From Propionicimonas paludicola (GTDB lineage: Bacteria > Actinomycetota > Actinomycetes > Propionibacteriales > Propionibacteriaceae), in the NCBI RefSeq assembly GCF_002563675.1, contig NZ_PDJC01000001.1, positions 2,976,001 through 3,040,000 on the forward strand: a DNA stretch of 64,000 nucleotides, read 5' to 3'. Under the pieces are notes generated by a model. The model saw only the letters and a list, made by a program, of their open reading frames with translations, was not told the DNA's origin and did no database searches. Position numbers and translations under genes: made by a program. Shown here piece after piece: positions 51,991-60,760 of this stretch (position 1 is its first letter; each line of letters starts with the position of its first letter).

Positions 51991-53175
51991 TCAGCCGATG
52001 GCTGCCTTGGTCTCCCGGGCCATCGCCAGTTCCTCATTGGTCGGCACCACCAAGATGGTCACCTTCGAGTCCGGAGTGGAGATCACCCGCGGCTCCTTGG
52101 AGCGGACGGCGTTGGCGGCCTCATCCAGGCGGAAGCCGAGCGGCTGCAGCCGCGTGACAACTCCGGCGCGGACCAACGCATCGTTCTCGCCGACGCCGGC
52201 GGTGAAGGTCAGCGCGTCCACCCCACCCAGGATCGCCAGGTACGAGCCGACGTAGCTGACCAGGCGGTGCAGATAGACGTCCATGGCCAGGCGGGCTCGC
52301 TGGTCACCGGCGTTGATCAGCCCGGTGATGTCGCGGAAGTCGGTGGCCCCGCACAGTCCGAGCATCCCGGACTTCTTGTTCAGCAGGGCGTCCACCTCGT
52401 TCAGGTCGATGCCTAGTGCCCGGCCCAGGAACGCGTGCAGACCGGGGTCGACATCGCCGGAGCGAGTGCCCATCACCAAGCCGGCCAGCGGAGTGAGTCC
52501 CATGGACGTGTCCACAGCCACGCCGCGCTGGATCGCCGAGATCGAGGCGCCGTTGCCGAGGTGGCAGACGATCTGGTTGAAGCTGTCGTAGGGGCGGCCG
52601 AGCACCTCGGCCACCTTCTTCGAGACGTAGCTGTGCGAGGTGCCGTGGAAGCCGTACTTGCGGATGCCATGGGCGTGAGCCAGCTCATCGTCGATGGCGT
52701 AGGTGTAGGCGGCCGGCGGCAGCGTGGCGAAGAACGCCGTGTCGAACACCGCCACATGCGGGACGTCCGGGAGCACGGCCATGGCGGCCTCGATCCCGGC
52801 AATGCCCGGCGGGTTGTGCAGCGGGGCCAGCGGGCTGAGCTCGCGCAGCTTGGCCAGCACGGAATCGTCGATCACGGTCGTCTCCCGGAACGCCTCACCG
52901 CCATGGACGGTCCGGTGCCCGACGGCAACCACCTCGGAAAGCTTCGGTCCGACCTCGTCGAAGACCTTCACCAGGTGCGCCAGCGCATGCGCGTGGTCGG
53001 GGAAGCCGAGTGAGTCGTGCCGGCTCGAACCGCCGAAGTCGTGGTCGAGAGTGCTCTCGCTCTCGCCGATCCGCTGGATGATTCCGCTAGCCACCACCTC
53101 CTCGGTCGCCATATCGATCACCTGATACTTGATCGAGCTGGAACCGCAGTTCAGCAGCAGGACGGGTTCGCTCAC
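51991..53175 (-). CDS. ackA: Acetate kinase
   Basis: A 394-residue acetokinase that makes ATP and acetate from acetyl phosphate. Signature motifs: LLLNCGSSSIKYQ at the N-terminus, the HRTVHGGEAF active-site region and FHGTSHSYVSKKVAE. It follows pta by 25 bp on the same strand, the usual pair for acetate formation. Length equals that of characterised enzymes. Probably cotranscribed with pta from the leaderless promoter upstream of pta. Confidence 0.97.
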   Translation of the reverse strand: MSEPVLLLNCGSSSIKYQVIDMATEEVVASGIIQRIGESESTLDHDFGGSSRHDSLGFPDHAHALAHLVKVFDEVGPKLSEVVAVGHRTVHGGEAFRETTVIDDSVLAKLRELSPLAPLHNPPGIAGIEAAMAVLPDVPHVAVFDTAFFATLPPAAYTYAIDDELAHAHGIRKYGFHGTSHSYVSKKVAEVLGRPYDSFNQIVCHLGNGASISAIQRGVAVDTSMGLTPLAGLVMGTRSGDVDPGLHAFLGRALGIDLNEVDALLNKKSGMLGLCGATDFRDITGLINAGDQRARLAMDVYLHRLVSYVGSYLAILGGVDALTFTAGVGENDALVRAGVVTRLQPLGFRLDEAANAVRSKEPRVISTPDSKVTILVVPTNEELAMARETKAAIG

Positions 53176-53200
53176 AGCGCTCCTCGGATTGTCCGGATCT

Positions 53201-55261
53201 CTACTTGGCCGCCTGGGCCTGAATCGCCGTGATCGCCACGGTGTTCACGATGTCTTCCACCAGCGCGCCTCGGGACAGGTCGTTCACCGGCTTGTTCAGG
53301 CCCTGCAGGACGGGTCCGATCGCCACCGCGCCGGACGACCGCTGGACGGCCTTGTAGGTGTTGTTGCCGGTGTTCAGGTCCGGGAAGATGAACACCGTTG
53401 CCCGGCCGGCGACCGCCGACTCGGGCAGTTTGGTCTTGGCCACGACCGGATCGACGGCCGCATCGAACTGGATCGGGCCTTCCAGAGCCAGCTCGGGCGC
53501 CCGCTGCCGGACGATCTCGGTGGCGGCGCGCACCTTGTCCACGTCCACCCCGGTGCCGGAGGTCCCGGTGGAGTAGCTGAGCATGGCCACCCGCGGCTCG
53601 ATGCCGAAGCCGGCCGCCGTGGCCGCCGAGCTGATCGCGATGTCCGCCAGCTGCTCCTCGGTCGGGTTCGGGTTCACCGCGCAGTCGGCGTAGACCACGA
53701 CCCGGTCGGGCAGGCACATCAGGAACGAGCCGGACACCACGCTCACTCCGGGCCTGGTCTTGATGAACTCCAGCGAGGGACGAATGGTGTTGGCCGTGGT
53801 GTTGATGGCGCCCGACACCATGCCGTCGGCCATCCCCAGGTGAACCATCATGGTGCCGAAGTACGACAGGTCTTTCAGCTTGTCCTTGGCCTGTTCGAGG
53901 GTGACTCCCTTGTGAGCGCGCAGTCGGGCGTACTCGGTGGCGAACTGCTCAACCAACCTCGGGTCGGTCGGATCGACCACCTCGACTCCGGCCAGAGCCA
54001 GGCCCAAGTGGGTGGCGCGGGCCTTGATGGCACCGGCATCACCGAGCAGGATCAGCCGGGCCACGCCGCGGCGCAGCAGGATGTCGGCGGACTTCAGGAT
54101 CCGATCATCGGTCGACTCGGGCAGGACGATGGTGCGACGGTCCGAGCGGGCGATCTCCTGCAGCTGATGCTCGAACATCAGCGGGGTGATCACCTCCGAG
54201 CGATGCACCTGCAGTGCGCTGAGCAGCGCCGGAACGTCCACGTTCTCGGAGAAGATCCGGCGGGCCACCTCGACCTTGCGCGGGCTGGACGTCATGGCGC
54301 CCTCCAGCCGGAACATCCGCTCGGCGGAGGTGAACGTGCCCAGCTCGGTGGTGCCGATCGGCAGCTCGTTGTGAATGCTGGTGATCAGGGTCTTGATCGT
54401 CTCGGGGATCTCGTAGCCGCCCAGCAGCAGGATCGCGGCCAGTGGGGGGAACGAGCCGGACGTATGGGCCAGCAACAGGCCGGGCAGCATGTCGGAGCGG
54501 TCGGACGGCATGATCACCGTCGACTCCGGCTCCAGCCGGGACAACACGTTCGGCAGGGTCATGGCGGCGACCAGGACGCTGGCCGACTCCCGGTTCAGGA
54601 GGGCCGGGTTGCCCAGCACCAGCTTGGCGTCGACGGAGGCGAACTGGTCGGCCACGGTTGGGGCGGCCAGCAGCTTCTCACACGGCAGGACGGCGACCAG
54701 GACGTCGGTGAGCTTGGCCAGCTCGGCCTTGACCGCGTCCACCAACTCAGGCTCGACCCGGTTGGCGATCACGGCCAGCACCTTCACGTGGTTGGCCCGG
54801 AACTCGCGCAGGCCGCCCTCGGCGGCTTCGCGGATCCCCTCGGCGTCGCGGGCCCGTCCGCTGACCACCAGGACCACCGGCGTGTTCAGGTTCGCGGCGA
54901 CCTTGGCGTTGAAGTTCAGTTCGGTGGGTGAGGCCACGTCGGTGTAGTCGGAGCCGAGGATCACGACGTTCTCGTGCTTGTCCTTCAGCGCGGCGAAGCG
55001 CTCGACCAGGGTCGCCTGCGCGGCATCGGCGTCCGCACGGACGTCGTCGTAGGTGACCCCGATGCCTTCGTCGTAGCCCTGGCTGACGCCGGGCTGCTCG
55101 ATCAGGGTCTGCAGGATCGGGTCCTTCACGCCGTCGCGGACCAGCGGACGGAACACGCCGACCGATCCCAGCGTGCGGGTGAGGGCCTCGATCAGGCCCA
55201 CGGCCACCATCGACTTCCCGGTCAGGCCTTCGGGAGATGCCGCGTAGATGCTCGTGCTCAC
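53201..55261 (-). CDS. pta: Phosphate acetyltransferase
   Basis: A 686-residue enzyme that makes acetyl phosphate from acetyl-CoA. It has the long form: an N-terminal P-loop-like/regulatory part (SPEGLTGKSMVAVGLIEALTR), a DRTGG-type middle domain, and the C-terminal catalytic PTA_PTB domain (ITPLMFEHQLQ, TIVLPESTDDRILKSADILL, VSGAINTTANTIRPSLEFI). Start: GTG 55261, with TAACCT 7 nt upstream, so leaderless; a 73-residue longer frame has no support. Paired with ackA. Confidence 0.95.
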   Translation of the reverse strand: MSTSIYAASPEGLTGKSMVAVGLIEALTRTLGSVGVFRPLVRDGVKDPILQTLIEQPGVSQGYDEGIGVTYDDVRADADAAQATLVERFAALKDKHENVVILGSDYTDVASPTELNFNAKVAANLNTPVVLVVSGRARDAEGIREAAEGGLREFRANHVKVLAVIANRVEPELVDAVKAELAKLTDVLVAVLPCEKLLAAPTVADQFASVDAKLVLGNPALLNRESASVLVAAMTLPNVLSRLEPESTVIMPSDRSDMLPGLLLAHTSGSFPPLAAILLLGGYEIPETIKTLITSIHNELPIGTTELGTFTSAERMFRLEGAMTSSPRKVEVARRIFSENVDVPALLSALQVHRSEVITPLMFEHQLQEIARSDRRTIVLPESTDDRILKSADILLRRGVARLILLGDAGAIKARATHLGLALAGVEVVDPTDPRLVEQFATEYARLRAHKGVTLEQAKDKLKDLSYFGTMMVHLGMADGMVSGAINTTANTIRPSLEFIKTRPGVSVVSGSFLMCLPDRVVVYADCAVNPNPTEEQLADIAISSAATAAGFGIEPRVAMLSYSTGTSGTGVDVDKVRAATEIVRQRAPELALEGPIQFDAAVDPVVAKTKLPESAVAGRATVFIFPDLNTGNNTYKAVQRSSGAVAIGPVLQGLNKPVNDLSRGALVEDIVNTVAITAIQAQAAK

Positions 55262-55353
55262 GCTGGTCAGGTTATCGCTGACTGAGGGTAGGCCGTGAAC
55301 CGAGGTGCGTTCGTCCGGTTCGCCGATGGACGGATGTGCGGTGCCGACCACGC

Positions 55354-56151
55354 TCAGCTGGGGAGGTGCTGGCCGATCCAGGCCATGTCGACCAGATGCT
55401 GCGGCGTCCCGCCCGGAGTCTCCAGGATGATCGGTGCGCCCGCGGTGGCGAAGACCTCGGCCAAGCCCTCGGGATCGCACTGGCCGGCGCTCAGGTTGGC
55501 GTGCCGGTCGGCCCCGGAGCCGAAGGCGTCGCGGGAGTCGTTGCCGTGGACCAGATCGATCCGTCCGGTGATCGCCCGCACCCGGTCGACCAGGCCGCTG
55601 AGCTCATTGCCGGCCGCGTGGGCGTGGCAGGTGTCCAGGCAGAAGCCGACTCGGTCGGCGTTCGGCGAGCCGGAGATGGCCTCCCACAGTCGATCCAGCC
55701 GCTCGAGTTCCCTTGCCATGGCGTTCGCGCCGCCGGCGGTGTTCTCGATCAGCAGCGGGACGTCGATCTTCAGCCCGTCGATCGCCTTGCGCCAGTTCTC
55801 GAAGCCGACCTGCGGATCGTCGCTGGCCAGCACGTGGCCGCCGTGGACGATCACGCCGGCTGCCCCGATCTCGGCGGCAGCGGTGAGCTGCTTCTGCAGC
55901 TGCTGGCGACTCGGGATCCGGATCCGGTTGTTGGTGCTGGCCAGGTTCAGCACATAGGGCGCGTGGACGTACAGGGCCACGTCCGCTGCGGCCGCGGTCT
56001 CGCGGAGCCCGGCCGCCCCGCCGGCGTACTCGACCTTCGGCCCCTGCCAGGCCTGCGGATCACCGAGGAAGAACTGGCAGGCGCCGGCGCGTAACTCGGC
56101 AGCGGCGGCCACGGGATCGGTGGCGTCGACATGGGCTCCCAGGACTGGCAT
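55354..56151 (-). CDS. nfo: Deoxyribonuclease IV (endonuclease IV)
   Basis: A 265-residue AP endonuclease of the TIM-barrel type that repairs abasic DNA. Zinc-ligand motifs are spread along it: YVHAPYVLNLAS, GVIVHGGHV, LLIENTAGG, GFCLDTCHAHAAG, DLVHGNDSR and IILETPGGT. The ATG at 56151 lies 7 nt after TAGACT and is probably leaderless; the upstream frame to 56316 is not supported. It is divergent from the acyl-CoA ligase gene. Confidence 0.95.
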   Translation of the reverse strand: MPVLGAHVDATDPVAAAAELRAGACQFFLGDPQAWQGPKVEYAGGAAGLRETAAAADVALYVHAPYVLNLASTNNRIRIPSRQQLQKQLTAAAEIGAAGVIVHGGHVLASDDPQVGFENWRKAIDGLKIDVPLLIENTAGGANAMARELERLDRLWEAISGSPNADRVGFCLDTCHAHAAGNELSGLVDRVRAITGRIDLVHGNDSRDAFGSGADRHANLSAGQCDPEGLAEVFATAGAPIILETPGGTPQHLVDMAWIGQHLPS

Positions 56152-56332
56152 GCCCTGCAGTCTAGGCGGCGGCTCCGACCTCGCCCAGGGTCCACTGGGT
56201 GGGCGCTGATGGACCCGGATCTGGAGGCCATTAGGTGCAGTCCGAGGGGAGCCCGTGCACATCCGACCGACATGGTTGGCCAGAAACCTACGGAAGGGTA
56301 AGTTAGGCACGCCCACGACAAAGGAGCTTGAG

Positions 56333-58105
56333 ATGGACGCAGGTCACCTGGCGGTCATGTTCGCCGGTTCGGTGGCCCGGCATGGTGAGCTTCCGGCCAC
56401 GCGGGTCCGAGTGGACGGAGAGTTCGTCGTCCAGACCTATGCCGAGCTCGGCGCGCAGGTACGGCAGCTGGCCGCGCGGCTGATCGACCGTGGCCTGGCC
56501 CCCGGCGATCGGGTCGCCATCTTCTCCACCAACCGCCCCGAGTGGAGCCTGGCCGACTTGGCCTGCGCCACCGCGGCCCTGGTCAGCGTCCCGCTGTACC
56601 CGACCAGCACCCCCGAGCAGGTCCGCCACATCATCCGCGATGCCGGTGCCACCGTGGCTTTCGTGGCCGGCCAGGCCGAGATCGACAAGCTCACCGAGGC
56701 CGGGCTGGACGATGTGGCCGTGATCAGCTTCGACGAGCTGGACGGTGTGACCGGACTCAGCGACGAGTTGGCTGCGGCGCCGTCCGACTTCACGGCCGTG
56801 GAAGAGCGGCTGGCCGCGGCCCGCGCCGACGACCTGGCCACCATCATCTACACCTCCGGCACCACCGGTGAGCCCAAGGGTGTGATGCTCACCCACCGCG
56901 GCTTCACCCATCAGGTCGCCGTACTGAACCGCTACTTCACGATCACGCCCAAGGATTCGTCGCTCTGCTTCCTGCCGCTGAGCCACGCACTCGAGCGAGC
57001 CTGGACCTATGTGGTGCTGGCCGACGGCTGCCTGAACACCTATGTCCCCGACCCGCGCACGGTCGCCGAGATGATGGTGGCCGCGAAGCCGACGCTGCTG
57101 GCCAGCGTCCCCCGCCTCTTCGAGAAGGTGTTCATCACCGCGCAGGAGAAGGTGGCCGACAGCCCGCTGAAGAAGCGGATCCTGGCCTGGGCGCTGCGCA
57201 CCGGAAGCGCCTATCACGACGTGCTGCGCGCCGGGAAGCACCCCGCGCCGCTGCTCACGCTGAAGCTCAAGATCGCCGACAAGCTGGCTCTGGGCGCGGT
57301 CCGGGACGCCATGGGCGGGCCCAAGGTCGTCCTGGCCTGTGGCGGAGCGCCGCTGCGCACGGAGATCGAGGAGTTCTTCTACGGCTGTGGCCTGCTGGTG
57401 CTGCAGGGCTACGGGCTGACCGAGGCGTCCCCGCTGGTCACCTTCCCCTCCTCGGCCAGCATTCGGTTCGGCACGGTCGGCAAGGTGATGGACGGCGGCG
57501 AGCTGCGAGTCTCCGACAGTGGCCAGATCGAGTACCGCGGCCCGAACCTGATGACCGGCTATTGGGGCAAGCCGGAGGAGACGGCCACCACCATCGTGGA
57601 CGGCTGGCTGCAGACCGGTGACGTCGGCACGCTCGACGAGGACGGCTTCCTGCAGATCACCGACCGGATCAAGAACCTGATCGTCACCAGCAACGGCAAG
57701 AACGTCGCTCCGGCCCCGATCGAGGGGCTGTTGGCCAGCGACCCGCTGTTCGAGTACACCCTGGTGCTGGGCGACAACCGTCCGTATCTGACTTTGCTGG
57801 TCGCGCCCTCCTTGCCGCATCTGGAGGACATTGCCCATCAGCTGCAGGTGAGCTGGTCCAAGCGCGAGGAGCTGCTGAACAACCAGCAGGTACTCGACGA
57901 GATCCGGCGCCGGGTCAGCGAGCTGACCGCCAAGCTGCCCAAGCATGAGCAGATCCGCGATCTGCGGCTGCTGATCGAGGGCTTCACCCAGGAGAACGGC
58001 CTGCTCACCCCGAGCTTGAAGGTGAAGCGCCGTGAGGTCGAGCAGCGCTTCTCGGCTCTGGTCGAGGACATGTACAACCGCGCCGGCAAGTTCCTCAAGC
58101 GCTGA
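56333..58105 (+). CDS. Long-chain acyl-CoA synthetase (AMP-binding, FadD15-like)
   Basis: A 590-residue ANL-superfamily ligase that converts a fatty acid, ATP and CoA to acyl-CoA. Motifs: IIYTSGTTGEPKGVMLTHRGF (P-loop; longer than usual N-terminus), LQGYGLTEASPLVTFP, GWLQTGDVGTLDEDGFLQITDR and the C-terminal lysine region SLKVKRREVEQRF. The form lacks the second Rossmann insertion of peptide-type synthetases. ATG 56333 follows AAGGAGCTTG. It is a second ligase in this window, distinct from the one at 17.4 kb. Confidence 0.92.
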   Translation: MDAGHLAVMFAGSVARHGELPATRVRVDGEFVVQTYAELGAQVRQLAARLIDRGLAPGDRVAIFSTNRPEWSLADLACATAALVSVPLYPTSTPEQVRHIIRDAGATVAFVAGQAEIDKLTEAGLDDVAVISFDELDGVTGLSDELAAAPSDFTAVEERLAAARADDLATIIYTSGTTGEPKGVMLTHRGFTHQVAVLNRYFTITPKDSSLCFLPLSHALERAWTYVVLADGCLNTYVPDPRTVAEMMVAAKPTLLASVPRLFEKVFITAQEKVADSPLKKRILAWALRTGSAYHDVLRAGKHPAPLLTLKLKIADKLALGAVRDAMGGPKVVLACGGAPLRTEIEEFFYGCGLLVLQGYGLTEASPLVTFPSSASIRFGTVGKVMDGGELRVSDSGQIEYRGPNLMTGYWGKPEETATTIVDGWLQTGDVGTLDEDGFLQITDRIKNLIVTSNGKNVAPAPIEGLLASDPLFEYTLVLGDNRPYLTLLVAPSLPHLEDIAHQLQVSWSKREELLNNQQVLDEIRRRVSELTAKLPKHEQIRDLRLLIEGFTQENGLLTPSLKVKRREVEQRFSALVEDMYNRAGKFLKR

Positions 58106-58137
58106 CCTGAGCCCCTGGCTCGCCTCACTCCCTTCTC

Positions 58138-58166
58138 ACCGTCCCTCCTGGCAGGGACGGTCTTGT
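58138..58166 (+). terminator. Terminator after the acyl-CoA synthetase
   Basis: ACCGTCCC (58138-58145) pairs with GGGACGGT (58154-58161) across an 8-nt loop, followed by CTTGT. It uses the same GGACGGT sequence as the dispersed repeats, which may be chance or may show that those repeats can terminate. Confidence 0.7.
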
Positions 58167-58214
58167 TGCCGTCCTCGGAGGTCGCCGGCGGCCGGGGAGG
58201 TTCACACCGGCGAG

Positions 58215-58252
58215 TTGAGGACGGATACCCCGGGGGGTATATAGTCACCAGG
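58215..58252 (+). promoter_or_regulatory. CsoR/CstR-type operator within the promoter of the CoA-disulfide reductase gene
   Basis: ATACCCC-GG-GGGGTAT (58225-58240) is a palindrome of the kind bound by CsoR-family sensors (copper CsoR or persulfide CstR). It sits between TTGAGG (58215-58220) and TATAGT (58240-58245), a 19-bp spacer, and overlaps the start of the latter. TATAGT is 7 nt before the GTG start, so the transcript is leaderless. Occupation would block the promoter. Confidence 0.7.
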
Positions 58253-59866
58253 GTGAAGACGGTGATTGTGGGTGGTGTTGCCGGCGGGATGTCCGCGGCG
58301 ACCAGGTTGCGTCGGCTGGACGAGTCCGCCGAGATCGTGGTGCTCGAGCGCTCGGGGCATGTGTCCTTCGCCAACTGCGGGCTTCCCTACTACGTGGGTG
58401 GCGTGATCACCGACCGGCAGGCGCTGCTGTTGCAGACCCCGGCCAGCCTCAAGGCACGGTTCGGCTTGGACGTCCGGGTGAACTCCGAAGTGGTCGCCAT
58501 CGACCGGGCCGGCAAGACGGTCACGGTCGCGAACCTGGCGGACGGCAGCCGCTACACCGAGAGCTACGACGCCCTGATCCTGGCCCCGGGTGCCGCGCCG
58601 TTCGTGCCGCCGATCCCGGGTGCCGAGCGCGCCCTCACCCTGCGCAACATCGCCGACGTGGACGCCATGGCCGCCGCTGTGGCCGATCGTCCGGATCGCG
58701 CCGCGGTGATCATGGGTGGCGGTTTCATCGGCGTCGAGCTCGCCGAGAACCTGATCCACAAGGGCTTTGAGGTGACCATCGTGGAGTTGGCCGAGCAGCT
58801 GCTGGCCCCGCTGGACGTCGAAATGGCTGCTCTGGTCGAGAAGAAGCTGATTGCCAACGGCGTCCGGGTGGTGACGGGAGCCTCGGTCACCGCCATCGCC
58901 GAGGACAGCGTGACCCTCTCCGACGGCAGCACCCTGGCCGCCGGTCTGGTGATCGCGGCCATCGGCGTCCGGCCGGAGACCACTCTGGCCGAGGCGGCCG
59001 GCCTGGAACTGGGCGAGCGCGGCGGGATCCTGGTCGACGAGCACCAGCGCACCTCCGATCCGGCGGTCTTCGCCGTCGGTGATGCCGTGGTGAAGCGGGA
59101 CGTGATCAGCGGCGCCCAGGCCTTGGTGCCGCTGGCCGGCCCGGCCAACCGCCATGGACGCCTGGTGGCTGACGTGATCGCCGGACGGGCCGCGTCCGCC
59201 AAGCCCGTCCTGGGCACGGCAGTGGTCGGCGTCTTCGGCCTGACCGCTGCGGCCACCGGCTGGACCGAGAAGCGCGCCCGAGCCGCGGGCCGAGCCATCC
59301 GAGTGATCCACACTCACCCGGCCAACCACGCCGGCTACTACCCCGGTGCCGAAGGGCTCAGCCTGAAGCTGGTCGTCGACGCCGAGACCGATGCCGTCCT
59401 GGGCGCCCAGGGCGCCGGTGGATCGGGCGTCGACAAGCGAATCGACGTGATCGCCACGGCGATCCGCGGAGGCATCACCGCCTCCGAGCTGGCCGACCTC
59501 GAGCTCTCCTATGCGCCGCAGTTCGGCTCGGCCAAGGATCCGGTGAACATGCTCGGCTACATCGCCGAGAACCTGCGCGACGGGCTCACCGACACCATCC
59601 AGTGGCACGAACTGGACGCCGAGCTGGCTCGTGGCGTCCAGCTGATCGACGTCCGCACGCCGAGTGAGTATGCGGCCGGTGGCATCCCCGGCGCGATCAA
59701 CATCCCGGTGGACGACCTGCGCGACCGCCTCGACGAGGTGGCCGACGACGTGATCGTGCACTGCCAGGTCGGGCTGCGTGGCTACCTGGCCGCCCGCACC
59801 CTTGCCCAATCCGGCCGCCGGGTCCGCAACCTCGATGGGGGCTACCGGACCTGGGCGCGCCTCTGA
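58253..59866 (+). CDS. CoA-disulfide reductase-like flavoprotein fused to a rhodanese domain
   Basis: A 537-residue fusion. The N-terminal part (about 1-440) is a pyridine-nucleotide disulfide oxidoreductase with VIVGGVAGGMSAATRLRRLD for FAD, the redox-active cysteine in SFANCGLPYYVGG and a second Rossmann motif (AAVIMGGGFIGVELAENL). The C-terminal ~90 residues are a rhodanese with active cysteine in HCQVGLRGY. Such CoADR-RHD proteins reduce CoA disulfide/persulfide or polysulfide. The upstream ATACCCC operator suggests control by a CsoR/CstR-type sensor, not encoded here. Start: leaderless GTG 58253. Confidence 0.92.
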   Translation: MKTVIVGGVAGGMSAATRLRRLDESAEIVVLERSGHVSFANCGLPYYVGGVITDRQALLLQTPASLKARFGLDVRVNSEVVAIDRAGKTVTVANLADGSRYTESYDALILAPGAAPFVPPIPGAERALTLRNIADVDAMAAAVADRPDRAAVIMGGGFIGVELAENLIHKGFEVTIVELAEQLLAPLDVEMAALVEKKLIANGVRVVTGASVTAIAEDSVTLSDGSTLAAGLVIAAIGVRPETTLAEAAGLELGERGGILVDEHQRTSDPAVFAVGDAVVKRDVISGAQALVPLAGPANRHGRLVADVIAGRAASAKPVLGTAVVGVFGLTAAATGWTEKRARAAGRAIRVIHTHPANHAGYYPGAEGLSLKLVVDAETDAVLGAQGAGGSGVDKRIDVIATAIRGGITASELADLELSYAPQFGSAKDPVNMLGYIAENLRDGLTDTIQWHELDAELARGVQLIDVRTPSEYAAGGIPGAINIPVDDLRDRLDEVADDVIVHCQVGLRGYLAARTLAQSGRRVRNLDGGYRTWARL

Positions 59867-60222
59867 GCGTCCGTCCTTGTCGGGACGGTTGGTCGCGGCC
59901 CGCTCCGGGTCGCCCCGGCCGCGCTCCCAGGCGAGCGTTCGGCCAATTCTGTCCGCTATTTGTCTGTACGACTCTGTACGAAATCCGCCAATGGGCTGGG
60001 AGGATTTCATTACTGAGTTGTTCACTAGGACGAGCAGGCACTGATCGGTAAGCCGGGGACTTCAGGGACGCTGACCTGTTTCGAGGGGTGTGGCCATTTC
60101 GATGGCCGCTCGGGCATCAGCGACCGTGCAGCCGGCGCGCATGTCAGTGCCTGCCCGAACCAGAGTTCTTTTTCGTTGGCCAGGGGCAACCCTGGGCAAC
60201 CACCACCCCGACAGGAATTTCT
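59867..60222. other. Gap with one hairpin and a short direct repeat, no gene
   Basis: About 356 bp between the flavoprotein and the first small HTH gene. It has a hairpin CCGTCC/GGACGG at 59871-59888, likely a weak terminator, and an 8-mer CTGTACGA repeated at 59964 and 59974 (10-bp spacing), which could be a regulator site. The reading frames present have no ribosome site or recognisable domain. Confidence 0.5.
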
Positions 60223-60462
60223 GTGCAGCAGCGGCCCACCAGGACCGAGATCGCCGTGTTGATCGATCAGGCGCGAAAGGATCGACATCTTTCGATCCGA
60301 ACCGTCGCGCGAGTGGTCGGCGTGCCTTCTTCGACAATGCAGGGCTGGCTCTCGGCCCGGCACTTTCCGACCCCGGCCCTGCGGCCTCGGTTTCTTCGGC
60401 TGGTCGAGCTCCTCGAGCTCACCGACCAGCTTCATCCGGGGTTGTGGCTCGACGAGGACTGA
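60223..60462 (+). CDS. Small HTH protein, tandem copy 1
   Basis: A 79-residue protein that is almost entirely a helix-turn-helix-like domain: IAVLIDQARKDRHLSIRTVA, then GVPSSTMQGWLSARHFPTPALR and a terminal FLRLVELLEL. This domain type is usually the N-terminus of large actinobacterial NTPase (nSTAND) or other multi-domain proteins. Here it stands alone. GTG 60223 follows AGGA by 6 nt. The next gene is a paralogue. Standalone DNA binding or a remnant of a larger gene; function unknown. Confidence 0.7.
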   Translation: MQQRPTRTEIAVLIDQARKDRHLSIRTVARVVGVPSSTMQGWLSARHFPTPALRPRFLRLVELLELTDQLHPGLWLDED

Positions 60463-60527
60463 ACCGGGACGTCCGCTCGGTCACGTCGGTTCCCGGCGGA
60501 TCCGCCGCGATGGGTGGACAATGAGCC

Positions 60528-60752
60528 ATGCTCACCCCCGAGCGCTGGTCTGAGTTCGCCGACCTTCTGGACCAGACGCGCAAGACCCGGCATCTGTCGA
60601 TCCGGGCCACGGCACGGCTGGCCGGTGTTCCGGCCACCACCGTTCAGGGCTGGCTGGACGGGACGCACAACCCGTCACCCACATCGCGTCCGCAGTTCCT
60701 GCGGCTGGTCTCCGAACTCGGTCTGGACCAGAAGCTGCCGCCCGGCTGCTGA
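60528..60752 (+). CDS. Small HTH protein, tandem copy 2
   Basis: A 74-residue paralogue of copy 1, matching it in WSEFADLLDQTRKTRHLSIRATARLAGVPATTVQGWLDG and the terminal FLRLVSELGL (in pieces). The two lie 65 bp apart on the same strand. Shared identical stretches include RHLSIR, GVP, QGWL and FLRLV. ATG 60528 has no clear ribosome site; GACAAT lies 5 nt before it. The stop is 8 bp from the converging peptidase-like gene. Role as for copy 1. Confidence 0.7.
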   Translation: MLTPERWSEFADLLDQTRKTRHLSIRATARLAGVPATTVQGWLDGTHNPSPTSRPQFLRLVSELGLDQKLPPGC

Positions 60753-60760
60753 GCCGTCCG

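Noticed and set aside
53129-54931. A 600-codon plus-strand frame opposite pta
   Set aside because: Shadow of the pta reading frame; low-complexity basic and glycine-rich product with no domain.
55262-55480. N-terminal extension of pta
   Set aside because: Lacks a ribosome site and conserved sequence; TAACCT sits correctly for a leaderless start at 55261.
60025-60435. A 136-codon minus-strand frame opposite the first HTH gene
   Set aside because: Shadow frame; the plus-strand HTH protein has a ribosome site, a clear domain and a paralogue next door.
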